Positions 25,993-34,180 of a stretch of DNA of 64,000 nt are shown here, in pieces; within the stretch, counting starts at the first letter, position 1; each line of letters begins with the position of its first letter. The notes under the pieces were generated by a model. The model did no database searches and had not been told where the DNA came from. It was given only the letters and a program-made list of their open reading frames with translations. Source of the stretch: Leptospira vanthielii serovar Holland str. Waz Holland = ATCC 700522 (GTDB lineage: Bacteria; Spirochaetota; Leptospiria; Leptospirales; Leptospiraceae); NCBI RefSeq assembly GCF_000332455.1, contig NZ_AOGY02000027.1, forward strand, positions 1-64,000, read 5' to 3'. Both the position numbers and the translations under genes were made by a program.

Positions 25993-26634
25993 TTAGCCTT
26001 TTTCATAAACGAGGAAAATTTCATTTCCCTTGGCAAAATGGTCTTTTAGGGTCCAACTGTTTTTGTCAAAACCGGGAAGTTCCGAATTACGGTCGGCAAG
26101 TCCGGCAAGTCCGGTTTTTCCAATGATAAAAGGAACTACGGTGATGTAGATTCTGTCCACAAGGTCCGCTTCCAAAAAGGAAAAATTGAGTTTGGGCCCA
26201 CCTTCCAAAATCACATTTTTGTATCCTTTTCGTTTGAGGATTCCCGTGACTTTTTTGGGATCGATGTCGTCAGAATCCAGAGCAAAGATTTCGGCTTTGT
26301 TCTCCAGGCTCGTTTTGATTTCTTTTAGATTCGATTTTGTACAGATAATTAAAGGGATATGGTCGGATTCTTCAAAGACATGTTTGTCTGGAGGAAGGGT
26401 TCCTTTGCGAACCAAAATGACTGGCCTTGGGTTGAGTGCATTGGGTACGGCTCGAATTTTGACGATAGGATTGTCGTTTAATATAGAGTTTTTTCCAATA
26501 AGGATGGCGTCGGATTGCGAACGATACACATCCATCTGGGTTTTGTCTTCGCTGGATGTGAGGCCATACCAACGACCGTCCGGTCGAACGACCTTCCCGT
26601 CCAAGGTCATAGCCATATTGATCGATAATTTCAT
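25993..26634 (-). CDS. RibD C-terminal/dihydrofolate reductase-like NADPH reductase
   Basis: The 213-residue protein matches the RibD_C fold: MKLSINMAMTLDGKV at the N-terminus, SDAILIGKNSILNDNP (about 41) and NVILEGGPKLNFSFLEADLVDRIYITVVP (about 139-167). In riboflavin synthesis this domain reduces the ribosylamino-pyrimidine. Stand-alone copies act as riboflavin reductases or as unrelated NADPH reductases, so the substrate is open. There is no deaminase domain. It overlaps the ferredoxin-like gene upstream by 4 bp, which could supply or sense iron-sulfur status. Confidence 0.8.
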   Translation of the reverse strand: MKLSINMAMTLDGKVVRPDGRWYGLTSSEDKTQMDVYRSQSDAILIGKNSILNDNPIVKIRAVPNALNPRPVILVRKGTLPPDKHVFEESDHIPLIICTKSNLKEIKTSLENKAEIFALDSDDIDPKKVTGILKRKGYKNVILEGGPKLNFSFLEADLVDRIYITVVPFIIGKTGLAGLADRNSELPGFDKNSWTLKDHFAKGNEIFLVYEKG

Positions 26635-26870
26635 GAAATTTTCCTCCGTGAGAGATTCTGCAATTCGCGCTGGAGGATGTGGTACACCTGCATGGAGCAG
26701 GTGCCGCAGCCGGTAGAGGCCCTTGTGGTTTCTCTGATTTGTTCCATTGTCACGGCGCCCGCATGGATGGCACGGACTAATTCATCTTCAGTCACCATTC
26801 GACATAAACAGACCCGTTTGGGTCTCATGAGGGAATTTAAATCGAAAGGATCCATACCTGAACTATTCAT
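26631..26870 (-). CDS. BFD-like [2Fe-2S] protein
   Basis: The 79-residue protein has the four-Cys BFD pattern CLCRMVTEDEL... and STGCGTCSMQVYHIL, matching bacterioferritin-associated ferredoxin-type domains that bind a [2Fe-2S] cluster. Bfd releases iron stored in bacterioferritin. Stand-alone BFD domains also serve redox enzymes. Two starts are possible, ATG 26870 and ATG 26855. It is co-transcribed with the RibD-C gene (4-bp overlap) and divergent from the UMF1-type transporter. Confidence 0.85.
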   Translation of the reverse strand: MNSSGMDPFDLNSLMRPKRVCLCRMVTEDELVRAIHAGAVTMEQIRETTRASTGCGTCSMQVYHILQRELQNLSRRKIS

Positions 26871-26939
26871 TTGACAGATTTAGGAAAGGGAGGGAAACTC
26901 TTTAATTACTTTCAACCAAGGAAAATTCAAACACCCTCT

Positions 26940-28295
26940 ATGTCCCAAGACAGAACCCCGGAAGCCAAAAAGAAAAAAAACCGTGAAATTTTTGGATGGT
27001 GTATGTTCGATTTTGCGAACTCCTCCTACACCACCGTCATCATCAGTGTTGTTTATTGTGAGATATTTACAAGACTCGTTGTTCCAGCAGATATGACCTC
27101 GGACAATCCGTACCGAATGGGAAACTCCCTTTGGGCTTGGGCACTTGCGGCATCGTATTTGTTCGTTGTTGCCACAGGTCCCATCTTTGGTGCCATTACG
27201 GACTATAGTTCTAAGAAAAAACTCTTTCTTTTCCTTAGTTATGTGGGTTGCGTAGTCGCTACTTTTCTACTCTACTACGTGGAACCAGGAATGGTTTGGC
27301 TTGGGATGGTTCTTGTTGCCCTTTCCAATTTTTTCTTTGCCTCGGGCGAGAACTTTGCTTCCAGCTTTTTACCCTTTCTTGGTTCCAAAGAGGACTTAGG
27401 TAAAATTTCTGGTTATGCTTGGGGAATTGGTTACTTCGGTGGAATTGGTTCTGTTGCTCTTGCGACAACTCTTGGTGATTATACTTTAGATAATTTTCAG
27501 AACTTGAAGTTAGTGGGACCTTACACTGCCATTTTCTTTATGGTTGCGGCCATTCCGACATTCCTTTTCCTAAGAGAACCACATTTACCACTCGGTGTGT
27601 CTCATCATGTAAACTATTTTAAGATTGGAAAAGACCGTGTGGTGCAAACTTTAAAAGATGCAAGCCACTTCAAAGACTTAATGATCTATTTAGTTTCGTT
27701 GTTCTTTACTATGGCGGCTCTTGCCATCGTGATTTCTTTTGCTTTCATTTATGGATCACAAGAAATTCATATTGAGGCCGAACACAAACAAGCCATGTTT
27801 ATCTTTATTCAAATTTTTGCGGCGGTAGGTGCCCTTGCCTTCGGAGTCATCCAAGATAGCATTGGTGCTAAAAGAACATTTAACCTCACACTTGTTCTGT
27901 GGCTTGTGACTTGTGCGTTGATTTATTTTGTACACGACCTCACAAACTTTGCCAATGCCACTCTTGGTAAAACTTGGACAGTCCAATGGGTTTTTGTGTT
28001 TATTTCTTCTCTTGCGGGAATGGGACTTGGTTCCACTCAGTCTGCTTCGAGAGCCCTTGTGGGTATCTTTAGTCCTGAGTCCAAATCGGGAGAGTTCTTT
28101 GGAATGTGGGGTCTTTCTGGTAAAATTGCAGCAGCTGCGGGACTATTTTTATTCGGTTACATCCAAACACTCGTAACTCTTAGAAATGCCTTCCTTGTGG
28201 TTGCTTTCTTTTGTTTTCTATCACTACTCATTAACTTGTTCGTAAATGAAGAAAGGGGAGTAGAGGCGGCAAACCGTTTTCAAGAAAAATCATGA
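26940..28295 (+). CDS. UMF1/Atg22-type MFS transporter
   Basis: The protein of about 451 residues has 12 predicted helices and the UMF1-family start REIFGWCMFDFANSSYTTVI, followed by FFASGENFASSFLPF and GLGSTQSASRALVG. Eukaryotic Atg22 relatives export amino acids from vacuoles. Bacterial UMF1 members have unknown substrates. ATG 26940 is chosen because the family begins with a short basic N-terminus. An upstream TTG (26871) would add 23 residues without precedent. It overlaps the next small gene by 4 bp (ATGA). Confidence 0.85.
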   Translation: MSQDRTPEAKKKKNREIFGWCMFDFANSSYTTVIISVVYCEIFTRLVVPADMTSDNPYRMGNSLWAWALAASYLFVVATGPIFGAITDYSSKKKLFLFLSYVGCVVATFLLYYVEPGMVWLGMVLVALSNFFFASGENFASSFLPFLGSKEDLGKISGYAWGIGYFGGIGSVALATTLGDYTLDNFQNLKLVGPYTAIFFMVAAIPTFLFLREPHLPLGVSHHVNYFKIGKDRVVQTLKDASHFKDLMIYLVSLFFTMAALAIVISFAFIYGSQEIHIEAEHKQAMFIFIQIFAAVGALAFGVIQDSIGAKRTFNLTLVLWLVTCALIYFVHDLTNFANATLGKTWTVQWVFVFISSLAGMGLGSTQSASRALVGIFSPESKSGEFFGMWGLSGKIAAAAGLFLFGYIQTLVTLRNAFLVVAFFCFLSLLINLFVNEERGVEAANRFQEKS

Positions 28296-28519
28296 TAGTT
28301 GAAGATGAGGACGATTTTGAATTACACCAAAGCCAAAGAAATTTGGCTTTGGCTACCATTGATGAGCTTATGTTAACAAAGATGGATCTATTGGATGCAG
28401 AAAAAAAAGTGCCTCGTTTTATCAATAATGCACTTTCGTATTTAAAGAGAAAGTATGTGACAGAGGAGCAAACGATTTCGCAACTCCTCATCAGTCGGAG
28501 GGAAAAACAACAAAATTAA
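28292..28519 (+). CDS. 75-residue protein of unknown function, translationally coupled to the MFS gene
   Basis: The start codon overlaps the transporter stop as ATGA, a strong sign that it is translated. The product is acidic at the N-terminus and then helical (LALATIDELMLTKMDLLDAEKKVP), with basic residues near the end and no Cys, signal or membrane helix. It might be a small cytoplasmic regulator or partner of the transporter. No family was recognised. Confidence 0.6.
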   Translation: MIVEDEDDFELHQSQRNLALATIDELMLTKMDLLDAEKKVPRFINNALSYLKRKYVTEEQTISQLLISRREKQQN

Positions 28520-28537
28520 AAAGTGAGGTTCGTTTTG

Positions 28538-29347
28538 TTAGTTTGTATTGTAGTCCAAAATTTTTGTGATCATTTGTTTTTGATCTAGTTCAATATTACG
28601 TAGTTTGAATGCTGTTTGTTTCGAGATTTTACGTAACATCTTTTTGTAAGATCTCATGATATGTTTTTGTTTATCATAAGGAAGTGGATCTTTTTCATCA
28701 TTCAAAACCATAGTAATGTCTGGTTCTGCTGGTTGTACTGGATCATTTGGCCAAATGGTATCGGAAGTAAGGGATCTATAGTATTCCAATCGAATATCTG
28801 AATTTGTATCTAACTTAGCTTCTCCCTTTTCGTCTTTGTCTGGGCTCTCTGATTTTGGAGAAGGGTTCACAAGTCTTCTCATTTCTTTTACGTGGATGGT
28901 TCCATCCGCATTCACACGGCGAAAAGTTAGGATGATTTTTTCTAGGTCGCTAAAGTCTTCTTTTGGATAAATATAGGCAATCCCATCGTATAAAAACACT
29001 GTCGGATAATCAATGTAAGACTGTCCTTGCGGGAGTTTGATTTCCAAGTAAGGTTTACCATCTTTATCTTTTTTATACAGTTCTTTGTGTTCATCAGGTG
29101 TATGTGCTAAGTATTGTGCTGCTGTTTTATCCACTCCCAAATCTTGGAGTTTTTTCATTTTACGCAAGTTCCCGATGATGTTTGCGTGGAGGGTGTCGAT
29201 TTCGTTATCACCAAACCCGTTTTTTCTTTGAAGATCGATTTGTTTTCGGGTCTCGCGTTCCTTCAAGGTAGCAGATGCCGGTTTTTCAGCGTATAGGGCC
29301 GAAATTCCAAGTAGGAAGGAAAGAGCGATGGAGAATCGTAGAATCAT
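28538..29347 (-). CDS. Exported protein of unknown function, helix-sheet-helix layout
   Basis: The 269-residue protein has a clear signal peptide (cleavage after ALYA, about residue 20). A charged helical region (about 25-85) is followed by a compact beta-rich core (IDYPTVFLYDGIAYIYP, about 110-155) with an acidic linker, and a basic helical C-terminus. No catalytic motif or Cys is visible. Size, export and layout would be compatible with a periplasmic structural protein, for example of the flagellar-sheath FcpA/FcpB type found in Leptospira. I cannot recognise it at sequence level, and that idea is speculative. It converges with the 75-residue gene. Confidence 0.6.
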   Translation of the reverse strand: MILRFSIALSFLLGISALYAEKPASATLKERETRKQIDLQRKNGFGDNEIDTLHANIIGNLRKMKKLQDLGVDKTAAQYLAHTPDEHKELYKKDKDGKPYLEIKLPQGQSYIDYPTVFLYDGIAYIYPKEDFSDLEKIILTFRRVNADGTIHVKEMRRLVNPSPKSESPDKDEKGEAKLDTNSDIRLEYYRSLTSDTIWPNDPVQPAEPDITMVLNDEKDPLPYDKQKHIMRSYKKMLRKISKQTAFKLRNIELDQKQMITKILDYNTN

Positions 29348-29416
29348 GACGTACCTCAGAGATTTCTGTCTTTTATAGTATCGAATCCTTCCTTGTCGAT
29401 TCTTGAATGGACTTAC

Positions 29417-30463
29417 TCAGATTTTTATTTGTGAAAAAAATCGTGTGAAAGATTGGAAAAGGTCCATTTCCGCTTCTTTGGCTTTTGGAATGAGTCCTGT
29501 CAGTTGGATGTATCCATGGACAAGGGAAGGGAAATGACGTTCTTCCACCTTCACACCGGCAGATTGTAGGAGTTTTGCGTAGGTTTCCCCTTCTTCACGT
29601 AAGGGGTCAAAACCAGCAATTCCTATGTACGTGGGAGGAAGTCCTTTTAGTTCTTTGGAGTCAGCGAGAACCGGTGAGTTGTTGTGGAGGAACCTATCTT
29701 TTTGGTTCGGAAGGTAGTTTTGGATGAACCACCGCATGAGAGAACGTGTGAGGACATAACGTTCCCCAAAGAGTTCGTAAGTTTCCGATTCCTTTGAAGT
29801 ATCTAACATGGGATAGAGAAGGGCTTGGAATATGGGAACGGGAACTTTGTCTTTTTTGGCTCTCAGACAAAGAGAAGTGGCAAGTAAGGCGCCTGCACTA
29901 TCTCCACAAACAGCGATCGCATTTGGGGATCCTCCAAAGAGGTAGGCGGTGTTACGAACATACTGGTAAGCAAGCCATACATCATCATGGGCAGCAGGAA
30001 ATGGATGTTCTGGTGCCAAACGATAATCCACAGCAATGACGATGCTCTTTGTGTAATGAGACATTTTACGACAGAAGTTATCGTGAGTATCCAAGTTGCC
30101 AATAGTGAGTCCTCCACCATGAAAGAAAAGGATGGTGGGAAGGTTTCTTTTTTGTGGATTTGCGTTGTAGACTCGGATAGGAATGAAAGAAGCGCTGGGA
30201 GTGGGAATGAGTTTGTCTTCGATGTGTGGGATCGGAAATTCCGGTTCATCGAAGATCCGCATTTGATCGCGGTAGTGCCGGCGTGCCTTTTCAGGACTCA
30301 TTTGTTCCATTTTGGGAAGAAACCGCGCGATGTTACATGCCAATGCGCAATGCGGATCCAAAGCGCTAGTTTCCGGTTGGTTATTTTTCCGAACCAAAGT
30401 GGAAATCCAATGTTCTGGTAACGAAAAGACAAGTTGTGCGACTGATTTTTTGATACCTAACAT
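29417..30463 (-). CDS. HSL-family alpha/beta hydrolase (esterase/lipase)
   Basis: The 348-residue protein has the oxyanion HGGG motif (FFHGGGLTIGNLDTHDN, about 114), YRLAPEHPFPAAHDD, the nucleophile Ser in GDSAGA (about 190), an Asp in IAGFDPLREEG and a His in LVHGYIQ near the end. This is the hormone-sensitive-lipase type of carboxylesterase. Such enzymes hydrolyse short acyl esters, and the physiological substrate is unknown. There is no signal peptide. It is transcribed directly after the DUF2779 gene (1-bp overlap of stop and start), but the functional link is not obvious. Confidence 0.88.
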   Translation of the reverse strand: MLGIKKSVAQLVFSLPEHWISTLVRKNNQPETSALDPHCALACNIARFLPKMEQMSPEKARRHYRDQMRIFDEPEFPIPHIEDKLIPTPSASFIPIRVYNANPQKRNLPTILFFHGGGLTIGNLDTHDNFCRKMSHYTKSIVIAVDYRLAPEHPFPAAHDDVWLAYQYVRNTAYLFGGSPNAIAVCGDSAGALLATSLCLRAKKDKVPVPIFQALLYPMLDTSKESETYELFGERYVLTRSLMRWFIQNYLPNQKDRFLHNNSPVLADSKELKGLPPTYIGIAGFDPLREEGETYAKLLQSAGVKVEERHFPSLVHGYIQLTGLIPKAKEAEMDLFQSFTRFFSQIKI

Positions 30464-32079
30464 TAAATAACCGATAATCGTTCTAATAACATTCTATAGA
30501 TTAAAAACAAACCGTAACTATCTAATTTGCAGTAAGCTTTCAAATCCTCCAGAACACGTTTTTTTTCTTCGGCTGTCACCTGCTTTTTTATTAATCTTAA
30601 ATATTGGTAGTTTGCATCTTGTCCTTCACGAATGGAAAGTCCTCCGTGACTTTCTGTGCTAAAACAAGGCAGTATTTCTTTCAGTGATGCTTTGCCATTT
30701 TGGCCGGGATGGTAGATCCAAAGTTTCTTAAAAGGCATCGCCAGGTCGATAAACAGCGATTTGACTCTCTCCCAAAACTCTAAAAACTCAGGAAAGGCTG
30801 CGGCTGTCTCTTGGATGATCAGTTTTTCAAAGAAATCACTGAAGGAGAAGATGGTAATCCCTTCCGGTAGGTCTTTTTGTAATTGGGCCAAAACAGGGAA
30901 ACGGGGATCTGTTCCCAGGTCTTCATGTAAATAAGTTTTGTGAGTCAAGGTATCATTCTCTGTGTCCCAAATATGTAAGGAATAGAGATAGGGAATGTGT
31001 TGGAATGGCCTGGTATTCGGGTAGAGGGGGATGTAGGGATTGATGGACTCAAAATCTAAAAATGCTACAGTTTTTGTAACATTCGTTAGGTAATTTTCAA
31101 AAGTATTTCGATCAAAGTAAGTTTTTCCTGTTAGATGAGCCTGTTTTTGAATCTTTTGAATGGGTGTAAGTTCCGAATCGGGAACGGTTTCATACGAATG
31201 ATAACCCAAGGCAAACCACTGTTTGGCTAGTTCGGAACTGTCTCGGAAGTCAAAGATTTCTTTGGCATTTTCTTTCCCTTCCGCACAATGGCTAGGGGAC
31301 AAACAGGTTTTCAGAGATCGGCAACTGCGTTTGGAATCCAAGAAGGAAAACCGTACAGTTTGTTCGTTTGTTCTTTCTACTTCCTCTTGGAACTGCTTCC
31401 ATTCTTCTTCACGAGTTCCCGCCTCCGATTCCATTCGGGGAGTTATGTCTTCTGTCAGTAAGTAGTCCTCTGGAGTGATTGAGTCCCCAGGGAAAAGATA
31501 TTTGGTTTGGATGCGAATGAGTTTGTAGCCGACGATATTCAGTGACATTCCTTCCGCCACTTGTTTGTGAAAGTAAAAGGAACGGAGAATGTCTTGTTTG
31601 ATAGAACCGATGGGACGAAAGTCCCAAAGAATCCAACCGTCCCTTTCCGGATCGTATTCTAAATACTCTACGGTCGAAACAAAATGTTTGTAACGAAGGT
31701 GAGCATGGAAGATGGACTTCTTTTCTAAAATCCATTCTTTCGTTTTTAGAAAACTTTCTTCTCTATCCATAGTTTTGTCTATGGTAGCTGAAGTTGGGAA
31801 CTGGTTTCTACAAAGTTGGAGAAAATCTCCCCATTCCAAATAACCGCCGTAAGATGAAGAAGAGGGTTTGGGGACTATGCCTTCTTTTACTAAATGGAAA
31901 GCATTGTTACATCTTAGGTACTGTAAAAACTGAGACTTGGTAACGGGTGTAACCGGTTGATCAAACAAATTGATACAAGTCTTCCCAATGTTTTGTATAG
32001 GATTGGAAGTTTTTTTTCCAACCTTCGGAAGTTGAGACAAGAGCTTCAGGAGAGAGGACAAAAAATTGGAAGAGGGCAT
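30463..32079 (-). CDS. DUF2779 protein: nuclease-like with RNase H-type exonuclease domain
   Basis: The protein of about 500-538 residues follows the DUF2779 plan. It has a TKSQFLQYLRCNNAFHL entry motif and a PD-(D/E)XK-like region. A Cys-rich spacer (SCRSLKTCLSPSHC) follows, then a 3'-5' exonuclease-like half with AFLDFES (Asp/Glu), PFKKLWIYHPGQNGKASLKEILP and YCKLDSYG. In the PD-(D/E)XK part the expected E-x-K reads D-F-R (LWDFRP), so that site may be dead. The listed start overlaps the WYL gene by 119 bp. TTG 31968, which leaves 8 bp of overlap and begins just before the conserved region, is the likelier true start. DNA or RNA processing is inferred. Confidence 0.75.
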   Translation of the reverse strand: MPSSNFLSSLLKLLSQLPKVGKKTSNPIQNIGKTCINLFDQPVTPVTKSQFLQYLRCNNAFHLVKEGIVPKPSSSSYGGYLEWGDFLQLCRNQFPTSATIDKTMDREESFLKTKEWILEKKSIFHAHLRYKHFVSTVEYLEYDPERDGWILWDFRPIGSIKQDILRSFYFHKQVAEGMSLNIVGYKLIRIQTKYLFPGDSITPEDYLLTEDITPRMESEAGTREEEWKQFQEEVERTNEQTVRFSFLDSKRSCRSLKTCLSPSHCAEGKENAKEIFDFRDSSELAKQWFALGYHSYETVPDSELTPIQKIQKQAHLTGKTYFDRNTFENYLTNVTKTVAFLDFESINPYIPLYPNTRPFQHIPYLYSLHIWDTENDTLTHKTYLHEDLGTDPRFPVLAQLQKDLPEGITIFSFSDFFEKLIIQETAAAFPEFLEFWERVKSLFIDLAMPFKKLWIYHPGQNGKASLKEILPCFSTESHGGLSIREGQDANYQYLRLIKKQVTAEEKKRVLEDLKAYCKLDSYGLFLIYRMLLERLSVI

Positions 32080-32953
32080 TTTGGTTTGTAGTTCTCACTC
32101 GGTATTCGTCGCCCACTTTTTCAAAACTCGCACCTTCCAAATATAATTTCCAACGGTCTTCAAAATCAGGATGAATTTGGAAAGGAATTTCGACTTCTGG
32201 ATGTTTTGTAAGAAGCAGTGGATGAAAATTTAGATCTTGGTTTGTAATTTTAAGATTGGATTGGAATTCTTCTTTGGATTCTTTTTTGACAATGATTTTG
32301 GGAAGGATAAACCGACGTAAGGATTTTTTCCCACGGTCATAAGCAAGTAGATAGAAGTCAGTTGTATTTTTGCGAACGAGTCTGTAGGGTTCGATGGTTC
32401 TTTCTTTTACGTCATATCCGTATTGGATGGTGAGGGCCCTTTTGTCTTTGATGGCTTGGAGGATTTTTTCTGTATGGGAAGAGTCGAGAATTTCTTCCGA
32501 TATAGATTCTTCCATCGGTTGTTTTGCAAATTTGGGAATGAGATCCAAATGATAAGAAAAAAGTTTTTGAGAAAGGCTCAATCCTTCCTGAGTGGGTTCA
32601 GTGGAAAACAAAACACGAGATAGATATTCTAACTCTTCTTTGGTGAACTTAAGAGTACGATCTATAGATTCTTTCTCTAAATAATAAGGGAAAAAATCTT
32701 CAGATTGGTAACCAAACTGAGCTACTTTTATATTGAATCCAAGGCTTTTGAGTTGGTTCAGGTCGCGGTAGAGTTTTTTGCGATCTGATTCCGTGTCCTC
32801 ATTTTTATAGAACCTGGGCATTATGTTACGAAACTTTTGGAAACTAATCCCTCTCGGTTCACGGAGGAGATTGAAAAGTAGTGCAAAGAGACGAACCTCC
32901 GTCTCATTCATTTTTTTCACTTCAATCATGGGGAAGTCTTCAAAAGAAGTCAT
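31961..32953 (-). CDS. WYL-domain transcriptional regulator
   Basis: The 330-residue protein has an N-terminal helix-turn-helix segment (about 15-75, LFALLFNLLREPRGISFQKFR) and a central WYL domain: ALTIQYGYDVKERTIEPYRLVRKNTTDFYLLAYD (about 170-205). WYL proteins bind nucleic-acid-derived or nucleotide ligands and often control DNA-damage or phage-defence genes. Its own downstream neighbour is a DUF2779 nuclease-like gene that overlaps it, so it probably regulates that gene and itself. ATG 32953, 32929 and 32911 are all possible starts. Confidence 0.85.
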   Translation of the reverse strand: MTSFEDFPMIEVKKMNETEVRLFALLFNLLREPRGISFQKFRNIMPRFYKNEDTESDRKKLYRDLNQLKSLGFNIKVAQFGYQSEDFFPYYLEKESIDRTLKFTKEELEYLSRVLFSTEPTQEGLSLSQKLFSYHLDLIPKFAKQPMEESISEEILDSSHTEKILQAIKDKRALTIQYGYDVKERTIEPYRLVRKNTTDFYLLAYDRGKKSLRRFILPKIIVKKESKEEFQSNLKITNQDLNFHPLLLTKHPEVEIPFQIHPDFEDRWKLYLEGASFEKVGDEYRVRTTNQNALFQFFVLSPEALVSTSEGWKKNFQSYTKHWEDLYQFV

Positions 32954-33016
32954 ATCTTCCCAAATTGTTTGTTTTTTTGATTCCGAAAAGTAGAAAATGA
33001 AAAAAACTGGAAAAGA

Positions 33017-33781
33017 ATGCGATTCATCGGACTCCTTCTTAGTCTCTCCCTATTTCTACAATGTGCAACTTATTGGAAAAATCGTAAAAATGATTTCCAG
33101 GATATTGTGACTGTTGGTGCCGAAACACCCATGTACGGAGCAGCAGTTAAAGTGGGTCCACTTCCTATTGGAGTTCTTTTCCAAGGTGGGGAATCCGAGA
33201 TGGGGAAAAAAGATTTGGGTCGAGGGATTGGACTTAGGGGAGGCCAGTTCGGAAGCTACCACTCCCAACAGCTCGTCTTTGGTATATTAGGCGGTGAGAG
33301 TTTCCATTCGGGCCTTCCCACAATGGACGCCAAAGGAAATTGGCTCGTGGATAAAAAGGGAATCCCTCTTACCAAAGAGGAAAGGGCCAATGTAAAAAGT
33401 TATAAGATGCGGTATTATTCTTATTGGTATGATCCAGTGAAAGATCGTAAAAAAAGAAAAAAAGAACATTTTCGTCGTGAGTTAACTTACGATTTGGTGG
33501 CGGCAACAGGACAAAAAGAATTTTTAGTGTATCTTCCTCAAGAAGACCAAAAACCATTCGGGTATCCCCCTGGTTTTTCTTGGAATGTCGAATTGGCTGC
33601 TGGTATTTATGGAGGTGCGAGACTTGGATTCAATGTGGCAGAAGTTTTGGATTTTTTGTTGGGATTCACCACCGTTGATTTGTTAGATGATGACGTGGAA
33701 GGAAAAGTCAAACCAAGTTTCCCTGGTTTTCCTTTTCCCGCGCCAACCGATACGGAAACAGAGTCTCCATCAGAGGAATGA
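33017..33781 (+). CDS. Lipoprotein of unknown function
   Basis: The 254-residue protein starts with a lipoprotein signal ending SLFLQC (Cys 16). The mature part is rich in Gly and aromatic residues with beta-strand character (AAVKVGPLPIGVLFQGGESEM), has a central basic stretch (KDRKKRKKEHFRRE) and ends in a Pro/Ser/Glu tail. The two glycine-rich segments (residues 40-70 and 195-215) resemble repeated hydrophobic hairpins that could sit in a membrane. No family was recognised. It stands alone, divergent from the WYL gene across 63 bp. Confidence 0.7.
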   Translation: MRFIGLLLSLSLFLQCATYWKNRKNDFQDIVTVGAETPMYGAAVKVGPLPIGVLFQGGESEMGKKDLGRGIGLRGGQFGSYHSQQLVFGILGGESFHSGLPTMDAKGNWLVDKKGIPLTKEERANVKSYKMRYYSYWYDPVKDRKKRKKEHFRRELTYDLVAATGQKEFLVYLPQEDQKPFGYPPGFSWNVELAAGIYGGARLGFNVAEVLDFLLGFTTVDLLDDDVEGKVKPSFPGFPFPAPTDTETESPSEE

Positions 33782-33783
33782 TT

Positions 33784-34146
33784 CTATAGTTTGAAGTCTT
33801 TGGCTGTGATTTTGTTTTTTGGATCAAATGTGAGTTTCAAAAACTTTTCTACTACATCTGGTTTTTCTTTCAAAGTGTAGTATTGTTCTGGAACATCACG
33901 ATCTTCTGCAAAATACCATACCATAACGGTTCCGCTAGGATCAGATGTTTTTTCAGTAGATTTTCCAAGAACAGCTTCTGTTTTTACCAAACCATCCCCG
34001 ACTTTAATCATATCGATTTCCAATTTACGAAGTGCTGTGTGTGGATGGACTTTAGTGCTTCCTGCTTGTACTTTGTTTCCAGAGGAACAGGAAACTAAGA
34101 ATAGAACCGAAGCCAATGTGCTGAGTATCAAAAGTTTTTTGATCAT
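33784..34146 (-). CDS. Small BamE/SmpA-like lipoprotein
   Basis: The 120-residue protein has a lipobox LFLVSC (Cys 20), followed by a domain with the IKVGDGLVKTEAVLGKSTEKTSD pattern and VMVWYFAEDR. That is typical of the BamE/SmpA/OmlA-like fold, in which a helix pair (motif for G-x-T-x2-V-x3-LG) packs on strands. BamE helps outer-membrane protein assembly, but many unrelated lipoproteins share the fold, so the role is open. Its stop lies 2 bp from the stop of the convergent lipoprotein gene. Confidence 0.7.
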   Translation of the reverse strand: MIKKLLILSTLASVLFLVSCSSGNKVQAGSTKVHPHTALRKLEIDMIKVGDGLVKTEAVLGKSTEKTSDPSGTVMVWYFAEDRDVPEQYYTLKEKPDVVEKFLKLTFDPKNKITAKDFKL

Positions 34147-34180
34147 ATACCCTTACCTTAAGATGGACTAAACAAAGATT

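Noticed and set aside
26186..26716. Antisense frame of 176 residues opposite the RibD-C gene
   Set aside because: The minus-strand gene has clear family motifs, and this is a shadow of it.
28538..29347. Assignment as flagellar coiling protein FcpA or FcpB
   Set aside because: Only size, export and rough layout fit. I could not match a sequence motif, so it is left as unknown.
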